In this document: positions 8,417 to 16,276 of the stretch, in pieces
How positions within the stretch are numbered: position 1 is the first letter of the stretch
Layout: every line of letters begins with the position of its first letter
Source: Runella salmonicolor
GTDB taxonomy: Bacteria > Bacteroidota > Bacteroidia > Cytophagales > Spirosomataceae
DNA: 64,000 nt
NCBI RefSeq assembly: GCF_024158025.1
Contig: NZ_JAMZEL010000012.1
Location: 1-64,000, forward strand
Reading direction: 5' to 3'
The notes under the pieces: model-generated
Seen by the model: the letters and a program-made list of their open reading frames with translations, nothing else
What the model was told of the DNA's origin: nothing
Database searches by the model: none
Position numbers and translations under genes: made by a program

Positions 8417-9424
8417 TTATTTCAAATCTTGAATATCCAACATACCAACAGCTTTGCCGCCCTCGGTCACCAAAATGGTATCTACGCTGGTCTTTTTAAA
8501 CAAGGCTGAGGCCGCATCCAACAAAGCATCTGCTTCAATAGAAACGGGCATTTTGTATTCAAAATCGCCGATTTTCTTGCCCAATACATCGCGGCCTTCC
8601 GAAGAAAGATAACGACGAAGGTCACCGTCGGTAAATACACCTTTTACGCTTCCGTCGGCATTCACTACCGTTACACAACCAAAACCATATTCGGTCATTT
8701 TAACGATGGCATCGGCCAAGGTTGTATCGGTTGAAACCGTTGGATTGACGCCGTTGATGGCTTCGCCTACTGTAACCGTGATAAGGCGTGTATGCTCCAC
8801 AAACTGCTGCGTACCTAAAGCCGTAAAGCTGTTTTCGGTCAATACCTTCATGATTTTCCAAGGCACCGTAATGGTGTGGCAACCCAAATCAAGCGCGTTG
8901 CGTACGTGCTCTGCATTGCGCACCGAAGAAAACATTACCTTGGAATCTGAACCGTAAAAATTAACCATTTCTACGCATTCGCCAATCAATTTGATGGCGT
9001 CGTAGCCTTGGTCTTGCATCCGGCCCGCCAACACGCAAATGTAGCTTGCACCTGCTGCCATGGCCATATATGCCTGCTGGATGGTGTAAACAAGGTGTAC
9101 GTTGACCATCATGCCACGGTCACGCAACAACTTACACGCCCGAACGCCTTCCAGCGAAACGGGAATCTTAAACACAGTTTTGGCAGGGTCAAGTCCCAGC
9201 GCCAATTGACGTTCTGCATCTTTCAGAATGTCTTCGGCGGTATCGCCAAGGGCTTCAATTTGTAAAACGGGAACAATCTTAGAGAGTTTCACAATCATGG
9301 CATCAAGGTCGGTGACTCCTTCGCGGTGCATGAATGTGGGTGTAGTGGTGAGACCCGCTAAAAAACCTAATTGAAACGCATTTTCGATTTCTTTAAGGTC
9401 GGCTGAATCAAGGTATAATTCCAT
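8417..9424 (-). CDS. Transaldolase-family enzyme fused to two CBS domains
   Basis: A 335-aa protein. Residues 1-215 form a small transaldolase/fructose-6-phosphate-aldolase-type barrel: it opens MELYLDSADLKEIE, and the Schiff-base lysine is K86 in TVFKIPVS. Residues about 220-335 are two CBS domains; the segment GVFTDGDLRRYL is the signature seen in the CBS pair of arabinose-5-phosphate isomerases (KdsD/GutQ). CBS pairs usually bind nucleotides and regulate the attached enzyme, so a pentose- or sugar-phosphate aldol step under nucleotide control is inferred. The frame opens at 9472, but Met17 (9424) matches the family N-terminus. Confidence 0.88.
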   Translation of the reverse strand: MELYLDSADLKEIENAFQLGFLAGLTTTPTFMHREGVTDLDAMIVKLSKIVPVLQIEALGDTAEDILKDAERQLALGLDPAKTVFKIPVSLEGVRACKLLRDRGMMVNVHLVYTIQQAYMAMAAGASYICVLAGRMQDQGYDAIKLIGECVEMVNFYGSDSKVMFSSVRNAEHVRNALDLGCHTITVPWKIMKVLTENSFTALGTQQFVEHTRLITVTVGEAINGVNPTVSTDTTLADAIVKMTEYGFGCVTVVNADGSVKGVFTDGDLRRYLSSEGRDVLGKKIGDFEYKMPVSIEADALLDAASALFKKTSVDTILVTEGGKAVGMLDIQDLK

Positions 9425-9531
9425 TTTTTTGGGAAGAATTGTTAATCGTTGTATGTTAACTGCTTGTGGCAATTCGTAAAGTGTAGGTTACGATTACTCC
9501 TAAACAAGCAACTATTTTTAGGATGGTTTTT

Positions 9532-11451
9532 CTAAACAGGCAGCAAAGGTACGGCAAATATTTCGGTTTTGATATAACGCATTGAAGTTGAAAAGACAAG
9601 CCTTTTGGCTGGCACTTTCGTTCCATACAGTTCTGAGTACCACCCCTGCGTCTCGTGAGCCATCAATTCTTTGTTATTTTGGTCAACGGCTTTTATCGAA
9701 AATCCTTCAAAAAAAGCATCGGACGGATGCCAAATTTGGTACATTGGTACACTTTCGGGGGCGTTTTCGAGCCAATCTTCCACCAGCCAGCGGCATTCCC
9801 CGGTATATTTAGTTACTCGACGGCGATGAATAATGTTTTTTCCTACCTGACCAAAAGCCTGAATATACCCCTCAAAAATTTGGCATGACGGGTCACCTAC
9901 TTGATTTTGCCATGCGCCGCTCGCCTTTTTTACCCAATGGTACCACACAAAACGCGGACCTTTCAGCATTTGGTCGTGTTGGCCCAGCATCAGCGTATTG
10001 TGCGAAGCCGTACCTGCAAAATATTGGGTCCACTTTTCATCAGTATTGTATAGATAAGAGCCTGCATCTCGCAGGAGATTTTTACCATTTACCCAAAGGT
10101 CAAAATGTAGATTATCCGCCTGAAACGGGCGGTCTTTGTAAGCTCCGCAACGAATAAAGGTCAGCGCATCGCCATCGTGCAGGGTGTAGTAACCTCCAGC
10201 ATTAAATTGACGATTGTAGATTGACGACTGTCGATTTTGTCCGTTAAAAAATACCTGTTTTGTATTAAAATCAACAGTCAACCCGTACCAAAAACTATCT
10301 TCAAAACTACCTTCTTCAATTTTCAGAACCGAAGCCAAGGCATTCAATTGAGGGCGATAATCGCGGAAATGAGTTGTATTAAGTGGAAAAAACAAAGCGC
10401 CGTCGTTGTTTCCGTAGTTGGGCAACCACCCCGATTTTTTATCCTGACAGGCCCGCAAGAATTCCACCGACTTTTGAGCACGCTCGTACACCACGTTATC
10501 AAATCGCTCTCCGTTGAGTTGGGCCAGACGGATTCCCCAAGTAAGCAGTTGAATCACCACCCGATGATAATTCATCGAAAACTGCAAAAAAGTCCCGTCT
10601 TCGTAAATCTGATAGGCTATTTCTTCTTCAAACCATTGTTTACCAAGGGTTTTCCAGCGTTTTGATTCAGGAAAGAAGGGATACAAAAGCCCTACTAAAT
10701 ACAACGTGAGGGTTTCGGTAATGGCGTGGTTGTTGCGAACCGCAATGCGCGAAAAATCAATATTTGCCTCTACGTGGCGCATTTGCCAATAAATGACGTG
10801 CATCATTCGCTGAAAACGCTCTTTGGTCAGGGCAGGCGAATTTTTGTAATAATGCAGGGCAAACGTCCAGTTGAGCACCCGCAACGAGATTTCCTGACTG
10901 CACCGCCAATTGGGGCCGCAATTAATTGGGTTGGCCGTTATCCAACTGTCTATTTCGCCAAAAACCGTTTCTGAAAAATCTTCCTTAGCATAGAAATCGT
11001 ACCGAATCAAGGGATATAAAAAGGCAAAACGGGATTTTTCCCAAACGTATTTTATATCGCCCGCCGTGGGTGAAAAGTCAGGAATTTGGGTCCAATGTTT
11101 GGTGGCATCGTAGCGATAACCGTTGGTGGGGTTGGTCAGCCAATCACTGACTGAATAGTAGGTTGCGCCGAAAAACAGGATGTTTCCCTTCTGATATTCG
11201 GCTACTTGTTGTTTTAATGCGTCTGACGGTTTAAAACCGTCGGACGCATTTGCAATGAGTTCTTCCCGACTTTCGAAGAAAAACCTTCCTGGAAGTTCTT
11301 TCCATTGAGGTAGCGTAATAAACTCTTTTACAGGAGGATTGACGGAAAATTGGGCTTTCAACAGACCAGTCTTGCGGCGCAATTCGTAGCGTAAACGAAA
11401 CCACACGTAGCGCGGCCCCATGTTGACCAGTAAGTTGAAAAAAAACAACAT
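9532..11451 (-). CDS. Heparinase II/III-family protein
   Basis: A 639-aa protein with an N-terminal alpha/alpha-toroid region typical of heparinase II/III N-domains (RFFFESREELI, NPTNGYRYD, HWTQIPD, INCGPNWRCSQEISLRVLNW) and a C-terminal beta-sandwich domain from about 400 (GGYYTLHDGDALTFIRCG, ASHNTLMLGQHDQM). Members are polysaccharide lyases or are linked to exopolysaccharide synthesis. There is no clear cleavable signal peptide: the start MLFFFNLLVNMGPRYVWFRLRYEL resembles the non-secreted, capsule-associated type. Met11 is an alternative start. No glycosyltransferases are adjacent, so the substrate cannot be inferred. Confidence 0.85.
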   Translation of the reverse strand: MLFFFNLLVNMGPRYVWFRLRYELRRKTGLLKAQFSVNPPVKEFITLPQWKELPGRFFFESREELIANASDGFKPSDALKQQVAEYQKGNILFFGATYYSVSDWLTNPTNGYRYDATKHWTQIPDFSPTAGDIKYVWEKSRFAFLYPLIRYDFYAKEDFSETVFGEIDSWITANPINCGPNWRCSQEISLRVLNWTFALHYYKNSPALTKERFQRMMHVIYWQMRHVEANIDFSRIAVRNNHAITETLTLYLVGLLYPFFPESKRWKTLGKQWFEEEIAYQIYEDGTFLQFSMNYHRVVIQLLTWGIRLAQLNGERFDNVVYERAQKSVEFLRACQDKKSGWLPNYGNNDGALFFPLNTTHFRDYRPQLNALASVLKIEEGSFEDSFWYGLTVDFNTKQVFFNGQNRQSSIYNRQFNAGGYYTLHDGDALTFIRCGAYKDRPFQADNLHFDLWVNGKNLLRDAGSYLYNTDEKWTQYFAGTASHNTLMLGQHDQMLKGPRFVWYHWVKKASGAWQNQVGDPSCQIFEGYIQAFGQVGKNIIHRRRVTKYTGECRWLVEDWLENAPESVPMYQIWHPSDAFFEGFSIKAVDQNNKELMAHETQGWYSELYGTKVPAKRLVFSTSMRYIKTEIFAVPLLPV

Positions 11452-11467
11452 GCGTTAAAAAGAGAAA

Positions 11468-11492
11468 AAGCCGTGACCTTACATCACGGCTT
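11468..11492 (-). terminator. Rho-independent terminator after the DUF5606 gene
   Basis: A 9-bp stem (AAGCCGTGA / TCACGGCTT) with a 7-nt loop, followed on the minus strand by a T-rich tract (TTTCTCTTTTT). It lies between the DUF5606 gene and the heparinase-like gene. Confidence 0.75.
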
Positions 11493-11514
11493 CGTACAAA
11501 GTGTTGCGGTGAGA

Positions 11515-11979
11515 CTACTTAGTTTCTTCGGCAGGCTGTTCGCTGCTTTCTTCGGTCGGTTGTTCTTCCGATGATTTTTCAAACACTTCTGGGGCGTAAG
11601 CCGTCAAGATATTATACCAATTGATAATTTTACGAATATCAGAAAGGTATACTTTTTCAGTATCATAGCCAGGCAAAACTTCCGACATAAAATCTACCAA
11701 CTGATAATCCGACAATGTTTTTGCATCGAGCTTGGTATCTTGGTATTTTTCATGAATGCTCGCAAAGACATCTCCCAGTGGAGTGGCTTTTTCCTCATCC
11801 TGCATGAAGATAGAGATATCTTTCAACACTGACACCCGCGCCGAAGCACCAATCATTGATTTTTCGCGCTTGTCGTCCAAACTTTCAACAATTACACCTC
11901 CACGACCGGGTTTTAAAATACGGTACAACCCACTTTTACCCGAAAAATTGGCAATTTCTTTCAACAATTCCATATCCAA
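11515..11979 (-). CDS. DUF5606 domain protein
   Basis: A 154-aa cytoplasmic protein resembling the Bacteroidota-conserved DUF5606 family (LLKEIANFSGKSGLYRILKPGRGGVIVESLDDKR). It has an SH3-like beta-rich N-terminus and an acidic Glu/Pro-rich tail of about 25 residues. The function is unknown. Met3 is an equally good start. It is monocistronic: a strong terminator follows it and a divergent gene lies upstream. Confidence 0.8.
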   Translation of the reverse strand: MDMELLKEIANFSGKSGLYRILKPGRGGVIVESLDDKREKSMIGASARVSVLKDISIFMQDEEKATPLGDVFASIHEKYQDTKLDAKTLSDYQLVDFMSEVLPGYDTEKVYLSDIRKIINWYNILTAYAPEVFEKSSEEQPTEESSEQPAEETK

Positions 11980-12076
11980 TGGTTATAATAAAACGTTTCA
12001 ATCCATTTATTGAGCGGCAAAAATAAAGGAATTTCGCGAATCCGTCACATTTTCCCAAAAGCCGCATTTCATTAAC

Positions 12077-12107
12077 GTTCAAAACAGGGAGAAATAGGCT
12101 ATTTTTG
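12077..12107 (+). promoter_or_regulatory. Promoter of the cupredoxin gene
   Basis: TATTTTTG (12100-12107) matches the Bacteroidota -7 box, with TTC at 12078-12080 as an imperfect -33 element and a 19-nt spacer. The upstream in-frame start at 12105 would fall inside this box, which supports the ATG at 12168 as the real start. Confidence 0.55.
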
Positions 12108-12167
12108 TCATTAAATTTTACAAAACGCATTTCTCTCCAAAGAGTTATTCCCCAAACCCACTATTTC

Positions 12168-13256
12168 ATGCGTCTATTTTTAATTGTTTTCGGTCTTTTT
12201 ATTGCTACAAAAAGCTTTTCCCAATCCGATACCACTATTACATTACAAGCCATTACGGGGCTTCAATATGATTTAGTAAGGATTGCCGTAAAACCTTTAC
12301 AGAAAGTAACAATCATTCTTAAAAACGAGGATGATATGGCTCACAATCTGGTGTTTACCAAACCCGACAAACGCTTATCGGTGGTTGAAGCAGCCATTAA
12401 AATGGGCGATAAAGGGCAAGCGGCCAATTACGTACCCGAGTCAGAAGATGTATTGGCGGCGAGCAAAATATTGATTCCCAACACTACCCAAACATTTACG
12501 TTTACGGCCCCCAGCACCGAAGGGGCATATCCTTACGTGTGTACTTACCCAGGGCACGGCTATGTCATGTACGGCGCACTCTACGTGACTACCAAGCCGT
12601 TACCTCCCTTGGCAACCGACCCCAACATTCCGCCTTCTCGCCAAAACACCGAGATTATCGTCAGTTCCCCGCATCCGTTTGCGCTAGAATACCCGCTTTT
12701 GTACCGCACATTTATGCCTGATTGCAGCCCAGCGGCCATTGCGGTAGCGTTGACATCTACGCATTCGTACTGTTTCGACGCGGGCAAATGTTATCTGCGA
12801 TACGCCTGGGCAGGCGGGTTTGTGGACAACACCGCCCATTGGAAAGGCAATGGCAATGCGTTTGCCAAAATTCAGGGGAATATATATTTCAAAGATAACG
12901 TTACCTACCCGCTGCGCGTGGGCAAAGCCGACAAATTGCCCGATGTGAGCTTCAAAGGATATACTTTAGCAAACCGTTTGCCCACATTCAACTATGCGCT
13001 AGACGGCGTTGACGTAAAGGAAACATTAAAAAGTCTCGCCAATGAAGAAGGTCTGACCCGCGTCTTTACGTTTGCCAAACCCACTACACAAACATTGTAT
13101 TTTGTTACCAAGACTGACGACGGAATCACGTACAAATCGTCCGTGGGGAAATGGCAAAATGGCACGCTGACGATTCCTAAAGGTACCTCAAAAGTGACAT
13201 TGACCATGAACCGTAACAAGACACAGCCCCCACACGCTGCCGCCCACAACCATTGA
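12168..13256 (+). CDS. Secreted azurin/plastocyanin-like copper protein
   Basis: A 362-aa protein with a signal peptide (MRLFLIVFGLFIATKSFSQ), then a type-1 copper (cupredoxin) domain of about 120 residues. The copper ligands can be read: His in DDMAHNLVF, then Cys, His and Met in VCTYPGHGYVMYG, the azurin/auracyanin spacing. The remaining 220 residues are an extra domain with paired cysteines (SYCFDAGKCYLRYAWAG). It is likely a periplasmic electron carrier. The next gene, 54 bp downstream, encodes a secreted beta-propeller protein, and the two families are often found fused or adjacent, which suggests a shared redox role. Confidence 0.85.
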   Translation: MRLFLIVFGLFIATKSFSQSDTTITLQAITGLQYDLVRIAVKPLQKVTIILKNEDDMAHNLVFTKPDKRLSVVEAAIKMGDKGQAANYVPESEDVLAASKILIPNTTQTFTFTAPSTEGAYPYVCTYPGHGYVMYGALYVTTKPLPPLATDPNIPPSRQNTEIIVSSPHPFALEYPLLYRTFMPDCSPAAIAVALTSTHSYCFDAGKCYLRYAWAGGFVDNTAHWKGNGNAFAKIQGNIYFKDNVTYPLRVGKADKLPDVSFKGYTLANRLPTFNYALDGVDVKETLKSLANEEGLTRVFTFAKPTTQTLYFVTKTDDGITYKSSVGKWQNGTLTIPKGTSKVTLTMNRNKTQPPHAAAHNH

Positions 13257-13310
13257 TTTTACTATATTTTTAAGAGACGTAATTCACTCATTTATAGATG
13301 CTTATTTAGC

Positions 13311-14813
13311 ATGAAAAAACATTCTTCATTCTCTCAGCTAGTATCGTTTTTCTTCGTTGCCTACTTGCTTTTCGGCTCATTCAACGATTGTTTTGCTCAG
13401 CGCGATACCATCACAAATTACTACGAAACCGAGCAAATCAAACTCCCCAAAGGCCTACGAGCCGAGACGGGCGGCATGGATTTTATGCCCGATGGGCGCT
13501 TGGTGGCGTGTTTTCACTTGGGCGAAGTAATGACCTACAACCCTAAAACAAAAACGTGGAAGAAATTTGCGGAAGGGCTACACGATCCGTTGGGCGTGGT
13601 GGCCGTCAGCAATTCGGAGATTTTGGTGGTGCAACGCCCCGAAATGACCCGCATCAAAGATACCAATGCCGACGGCGTAGCCGATGTATACGAAACCATC
13701 ACCGACGATTTTGGAATGTCGGGCAATTACCACGAATTTGCTTTTGGGCCGTTGAAAGACCAAGAAGGCAACCTCTTTATGGCGCTCAATGTCGCATCCA
13801 ACGGCGCAGGCATTCGCCCCGAAATACGTGGGCAATACGACTCACTCAGTCGCGAAGGACGGATGTATTCCTGCGTGCCGTATCGCGGTTGGGTCATGAG
13901 ATACAATGTTAAAACCAAAAAACTGGAGCCGTACGCCTCAGGTTTTCGGTCGCCCAACGGCCTGGGTTTTGACGCTAAAGGCCGACTTTTTGTTTCTGAC
14001 AATCAGGGCGATTGGCGCGGAACTAGTCCGCTGTATCACGTCGAAAAAGGAAAATTTTATGGTCACGTTGCCAGCTTGATTTGGCAGGAAGGTTTTCCGA
14101 GGGTAAAGCCTTTGTCGTTGCCTGTGGCGCAGCTCGACAGCATGAGAACGCGCGAATCCATCGCATTCCCCCATACCGAAATCGCCCACTCTCCTACCCA
14201 ACCGCTGTTGGATAATACGGGCGGAAAATTCGGACCTTTTGCGGGGCAATTATTCATCGGAGAAATGGATTATCCACGATTGGTACGGCTGCTAATGGAA
14301 GAGGTAAATGGCCAATTGCAAGGTGCCTGCGTTGCTTTTGGCGACGGAACGGGGCTACTAAAAGGCAATAATCGACTGGTATTCGACAAAAACGGCGACT
14401 TATGGGTAGGACACAACGACCACGGCTGGGTGGGCGACGAAGGGCTTTCAAGGATTCACTGGAAAGGCAAAGTACCACTGGATATAATGGCGATGAATTT
14501 GACCACGGAGGGCTTCGAACTTACCTTTTCCTTACCCGTAGACCCCAAAATCGCCTCTAACCCTGAGCTTTACAAGTTTCAACGGTATTACTACAAATAC
14601 CACCAACCCTACGGTTCTCCTAAAACCGATGTGGCCGACGTCGCTATTAAAGAAGTGAAAGTCTCCCCCGACGGCCGTAAAGTGACATTCAAACTAGCGG
14701 AATTGAAAGCGGGTTATGTGTATGACCTAAAGATGGGAGAACTACAAACTCCCGACGGCAAGTTGCTGATGAACAGGGCGGTGTTTTATACTTTGAATCA
14801 GTTGAAGAAGTAA
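13311..14813 (+). CDS. Secreted PQQ/GDH-like beta-propeller protein
   Basis: A 500-aa secreted protein (signal peptide to about residue 29, ...FNDCFAQ) with a six-bladed propeller related to soluble glucose/sorbosone dehydrogenases and the 'membrane-bound dehydrogenase' families of Bacteroidota and Planctomycetes. Recognisable segments are LPKGLRAETGGMDFMPDGRLVAC, GLHDPLGV, SGFRSPNGLGFDAKGRLFVSDNQGDW and GGKFGPFAGQLFIGE. There is no C-type haem CxxCH motif. The preceding cupredoxin gene would be a natural electron acceptor. The substrate is unknown. Confidence 0.8.
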   Translation: MKKHSSFSQLVSFFFVAYLLFGSFNDCFAQRDTITNYYETEQIKLPKGLRAETGGMDFMPDGRLVACFHLGEVMTYNPKTKTWKKFAEGLHDPLGVVAVSNSEILVVQRPEMTRIKDTNADGVADVYETITDDFGMSGNYHEFAFGPLKDQEGNLFMALNVASNGAGIRPEIRGQYDSLSREGRMYSCVPYRGWVMRYNVKTKKLEPYASGFRSPNGLGFDAKGRLFVSDNQGDWRGTSPLYHVEKGKFYGHVASLIWQEGFPRVKPLSLPVAQLDSMRTRESIAFPHTEIAHSPTQPLLDNTGGKFGPFAGQLFIGEMDYPRLVRLLMEEVNGQLQGACVAFGDGTGLLKGNNRLVFDKNGDLWVGHNDHGWVGDEGLSRIHWKGKVPLDIMAMNLTTEGFELTFSLPVDPKIASNPELYKFQRYYYKYHQPYGSPKTDVADVAIKEVKVSPDGRKVTFKLAELKAGYVYDLKMGELQTPDGKLLMNRAVFYTLNQLKK

Positions 14814-14837
14814 TTGGATATTTTAAAAAACTCTCCC

Positions 14838-15251
14838 TTAAAACAAAAACTTACTTAAATCACAATCAACTACTTGACAATAAGACGAGTTTTCGGCATA
14901 ATCAAGATTTTCAAGTATATAACGATGCCAAAGATTGAGCTTGTAATCGTACACAAAGCCTTCTTTTACATCATACGTTTGCATCAATTCTTTGAGCTTT
15001 TGGGTATCTTTTTTAACACCCTGAGTATGGGTTATTTCTATGATGGCCTCCGTAAGTTCCGTTTCAGAATTCACCAACATGATATCAGGTGTAGGACTGG
15101 TCTGGCCTTCGTCAATCATCGTTTCAGGATAGGCAAACAAGGAAGTTTTATCTTGTAAATACAAATTGGTCAAACCTGTTATCAATTTTGCAATGATAGC
15201 CTGATGGATACGCGGCGCGTTTACTCCCATATAAATTATGTTGTCATTCAT
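14838..15251 (-). CDS. Small PD-(D/E)XK-like protein, function unknown
   Basis: A 137-aa protein (MNDNIIYMGVNAPRIHQAI...). The core 'SPTPDIMLVNSETELTEAIIEIT...KKDTQKLKELMQTY' has a PD...E-x-T...K pattern like Uma2/DUF820 nucleases, but it is shorter than the Uma2 protein at 47.7 kb. The frame runs upstream to 15482 through the end of the GH16 gene. The start at 15251 is chosen because the extra residues are low quality and overlap a well-supported gene. Function is not assigned. Confidence 0.6.
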   Translation of the reverse strand: MNDNIIYMGVNAPRIHQAIIAKLITGLTNLYLQDKTSLFAYPETMIDEGQTSPTPDIMLVNSETELTEAIIEITHTQGVKKDTQKLKELMQTYDVKEGFVYDYKLNLWHRYILENLDYAENSSYCQVVDCDLSKFLF

Positions 15252-15309
15252 AGCTAGTTCTTTTAAATTTTCTACCAAAAATAAGCTTTTTAGCATTTTA
15301 TTACAACCC

Positions 15310-16149
15310 TTACCGCTGATACACCCGCACATAATCAATCTCATACTTTGAAGGAAATTTTGTACCCGAAGGGTCGCCGCCGTTATCGCCGCCGACGGCG
15401 AGGTTGAGCAGTAGATAGTGGGGTTGCATAAAAGGATTTTTGCCTGAGCCATCGCGGTTGACGGTTTGGGAAAGCTCCACAAAATTGAGCAGTTCGTTGT
15501 CTACGTACAGCCGAATGGCTTTTTCGTCCCAATCCATGCGCCACACGTGAAATTTCTTGCCCCAACGGCGGTCTTCAAAGGTTTCGATGGGTTTCTTGAG
15601 GTCTTGCCAAACGCCCTTAAAACGCGTCTCGCTGCCCCAAGCGATGTTGGCCAGCAGCATTCCCCGGTAAAATTCCATAATATCAATTTCGCCATTGCGC
15701 GGCCATTCGCCTTCTACGCCCAGCGTCCAGAAGGCGGGCCAGAGTCCAGCGCGGGTGTCGATGCGAGCACGCATTTCGATGCGCCCGTATTTCCAACTGT
15801 GCAGCCCCTGCGTTTTAAGGCTCGACGCGGTGTATTCGATTTCTTTTCGGTTCTTTTTCCAGTCCTGACTGTTGGGGTCATAGTTTGGATTTGGGCGGTT
15901 TTCGCGGCGCGCTTCGATGATGAGTTTGCCTTTTTTGCAATAGGCATTTTCGGGCTGGTACCACTGCAATTCGTGGTTACGTACAAACCCCTTTTCAAAT
16001 GTCCAGTTGTTCTTATCAGGCGCACCGTCAACGTTAAATTCATCGGCCCAAACAAGGCCCCAACCAAAATATTCACGTTTTTTTTGGGCTTGCACTGATA
16101 CCGAAACAATGAACAATAAGCAAAGAAGGCTGCGAAATTGACGCGTCAT
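15310..16149 (-). CDS. Secreted glycoside hydrolase family 16 (beta-glucanase)
   Basis: A 279-aa GH16 enzyme with a signal peptide (MTRQFRSLLCLLFIVSVSVQAQ). The catalytic motif GEIDIMEF is present: the first Glu is the nucleophile and the last the acid/base, with the Asp between. Supporting motifs are WADEFN at the start of the domain, KYGRIEMRARI and GLWPAFWTLG. Laminarinase/lichenase-type activity on beta-1,3(-1,4)-glucan is likely, but the exact substrate cannot be read from sequence. No SusC/D genes or other polysaccharide-utilisation genes are adjacent. Confidence 0.92.
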   Translation of the reverse strand: MTRQFRSLLCLLFIVSVSVQAQKKREYFGWGLVWADEFNVDGAPDKNNWTFEKGFVRNHELQWYQPENAYCKKGKLIIEARRENRPNPNYDPNSQDWKKNRKEIEYTASSLKTQGLHSWKYGRIEMRARIDTRAGLWPAFWTLGVEGEWPRNGEIDIMEFYRGMLLANIAWGSETRFKGVWQDLKKPIETFEDRRWGKKFHVWRMDWDEKAIRLYVDNELLNFVELSQTVNRDGSGKNPFMQPHYLLLNLAVGGDNGGDPSGTKFPSKYEIDYVRVYQR

Positions 16150-16276
16150 TTTAGTGTATTTTGCGGGTATACGAACAGGTTTTATGTGCCAAAGCCCTTA
16201 CCTGCCTCAAAACTACTTTGTTCAGTTTTTATTTTATCCTTATCACCGTCCTACCCTAAAAGCCTTGGTTCAGCCT

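Noticed and set aside
14838..15482. Extended version of the small PD-(D/E)XK-like gene
   Set aside because: The added 77 residues overlap the GH16 gene and are Cys/Ser-rich noise; the ATG at 15251 is better.
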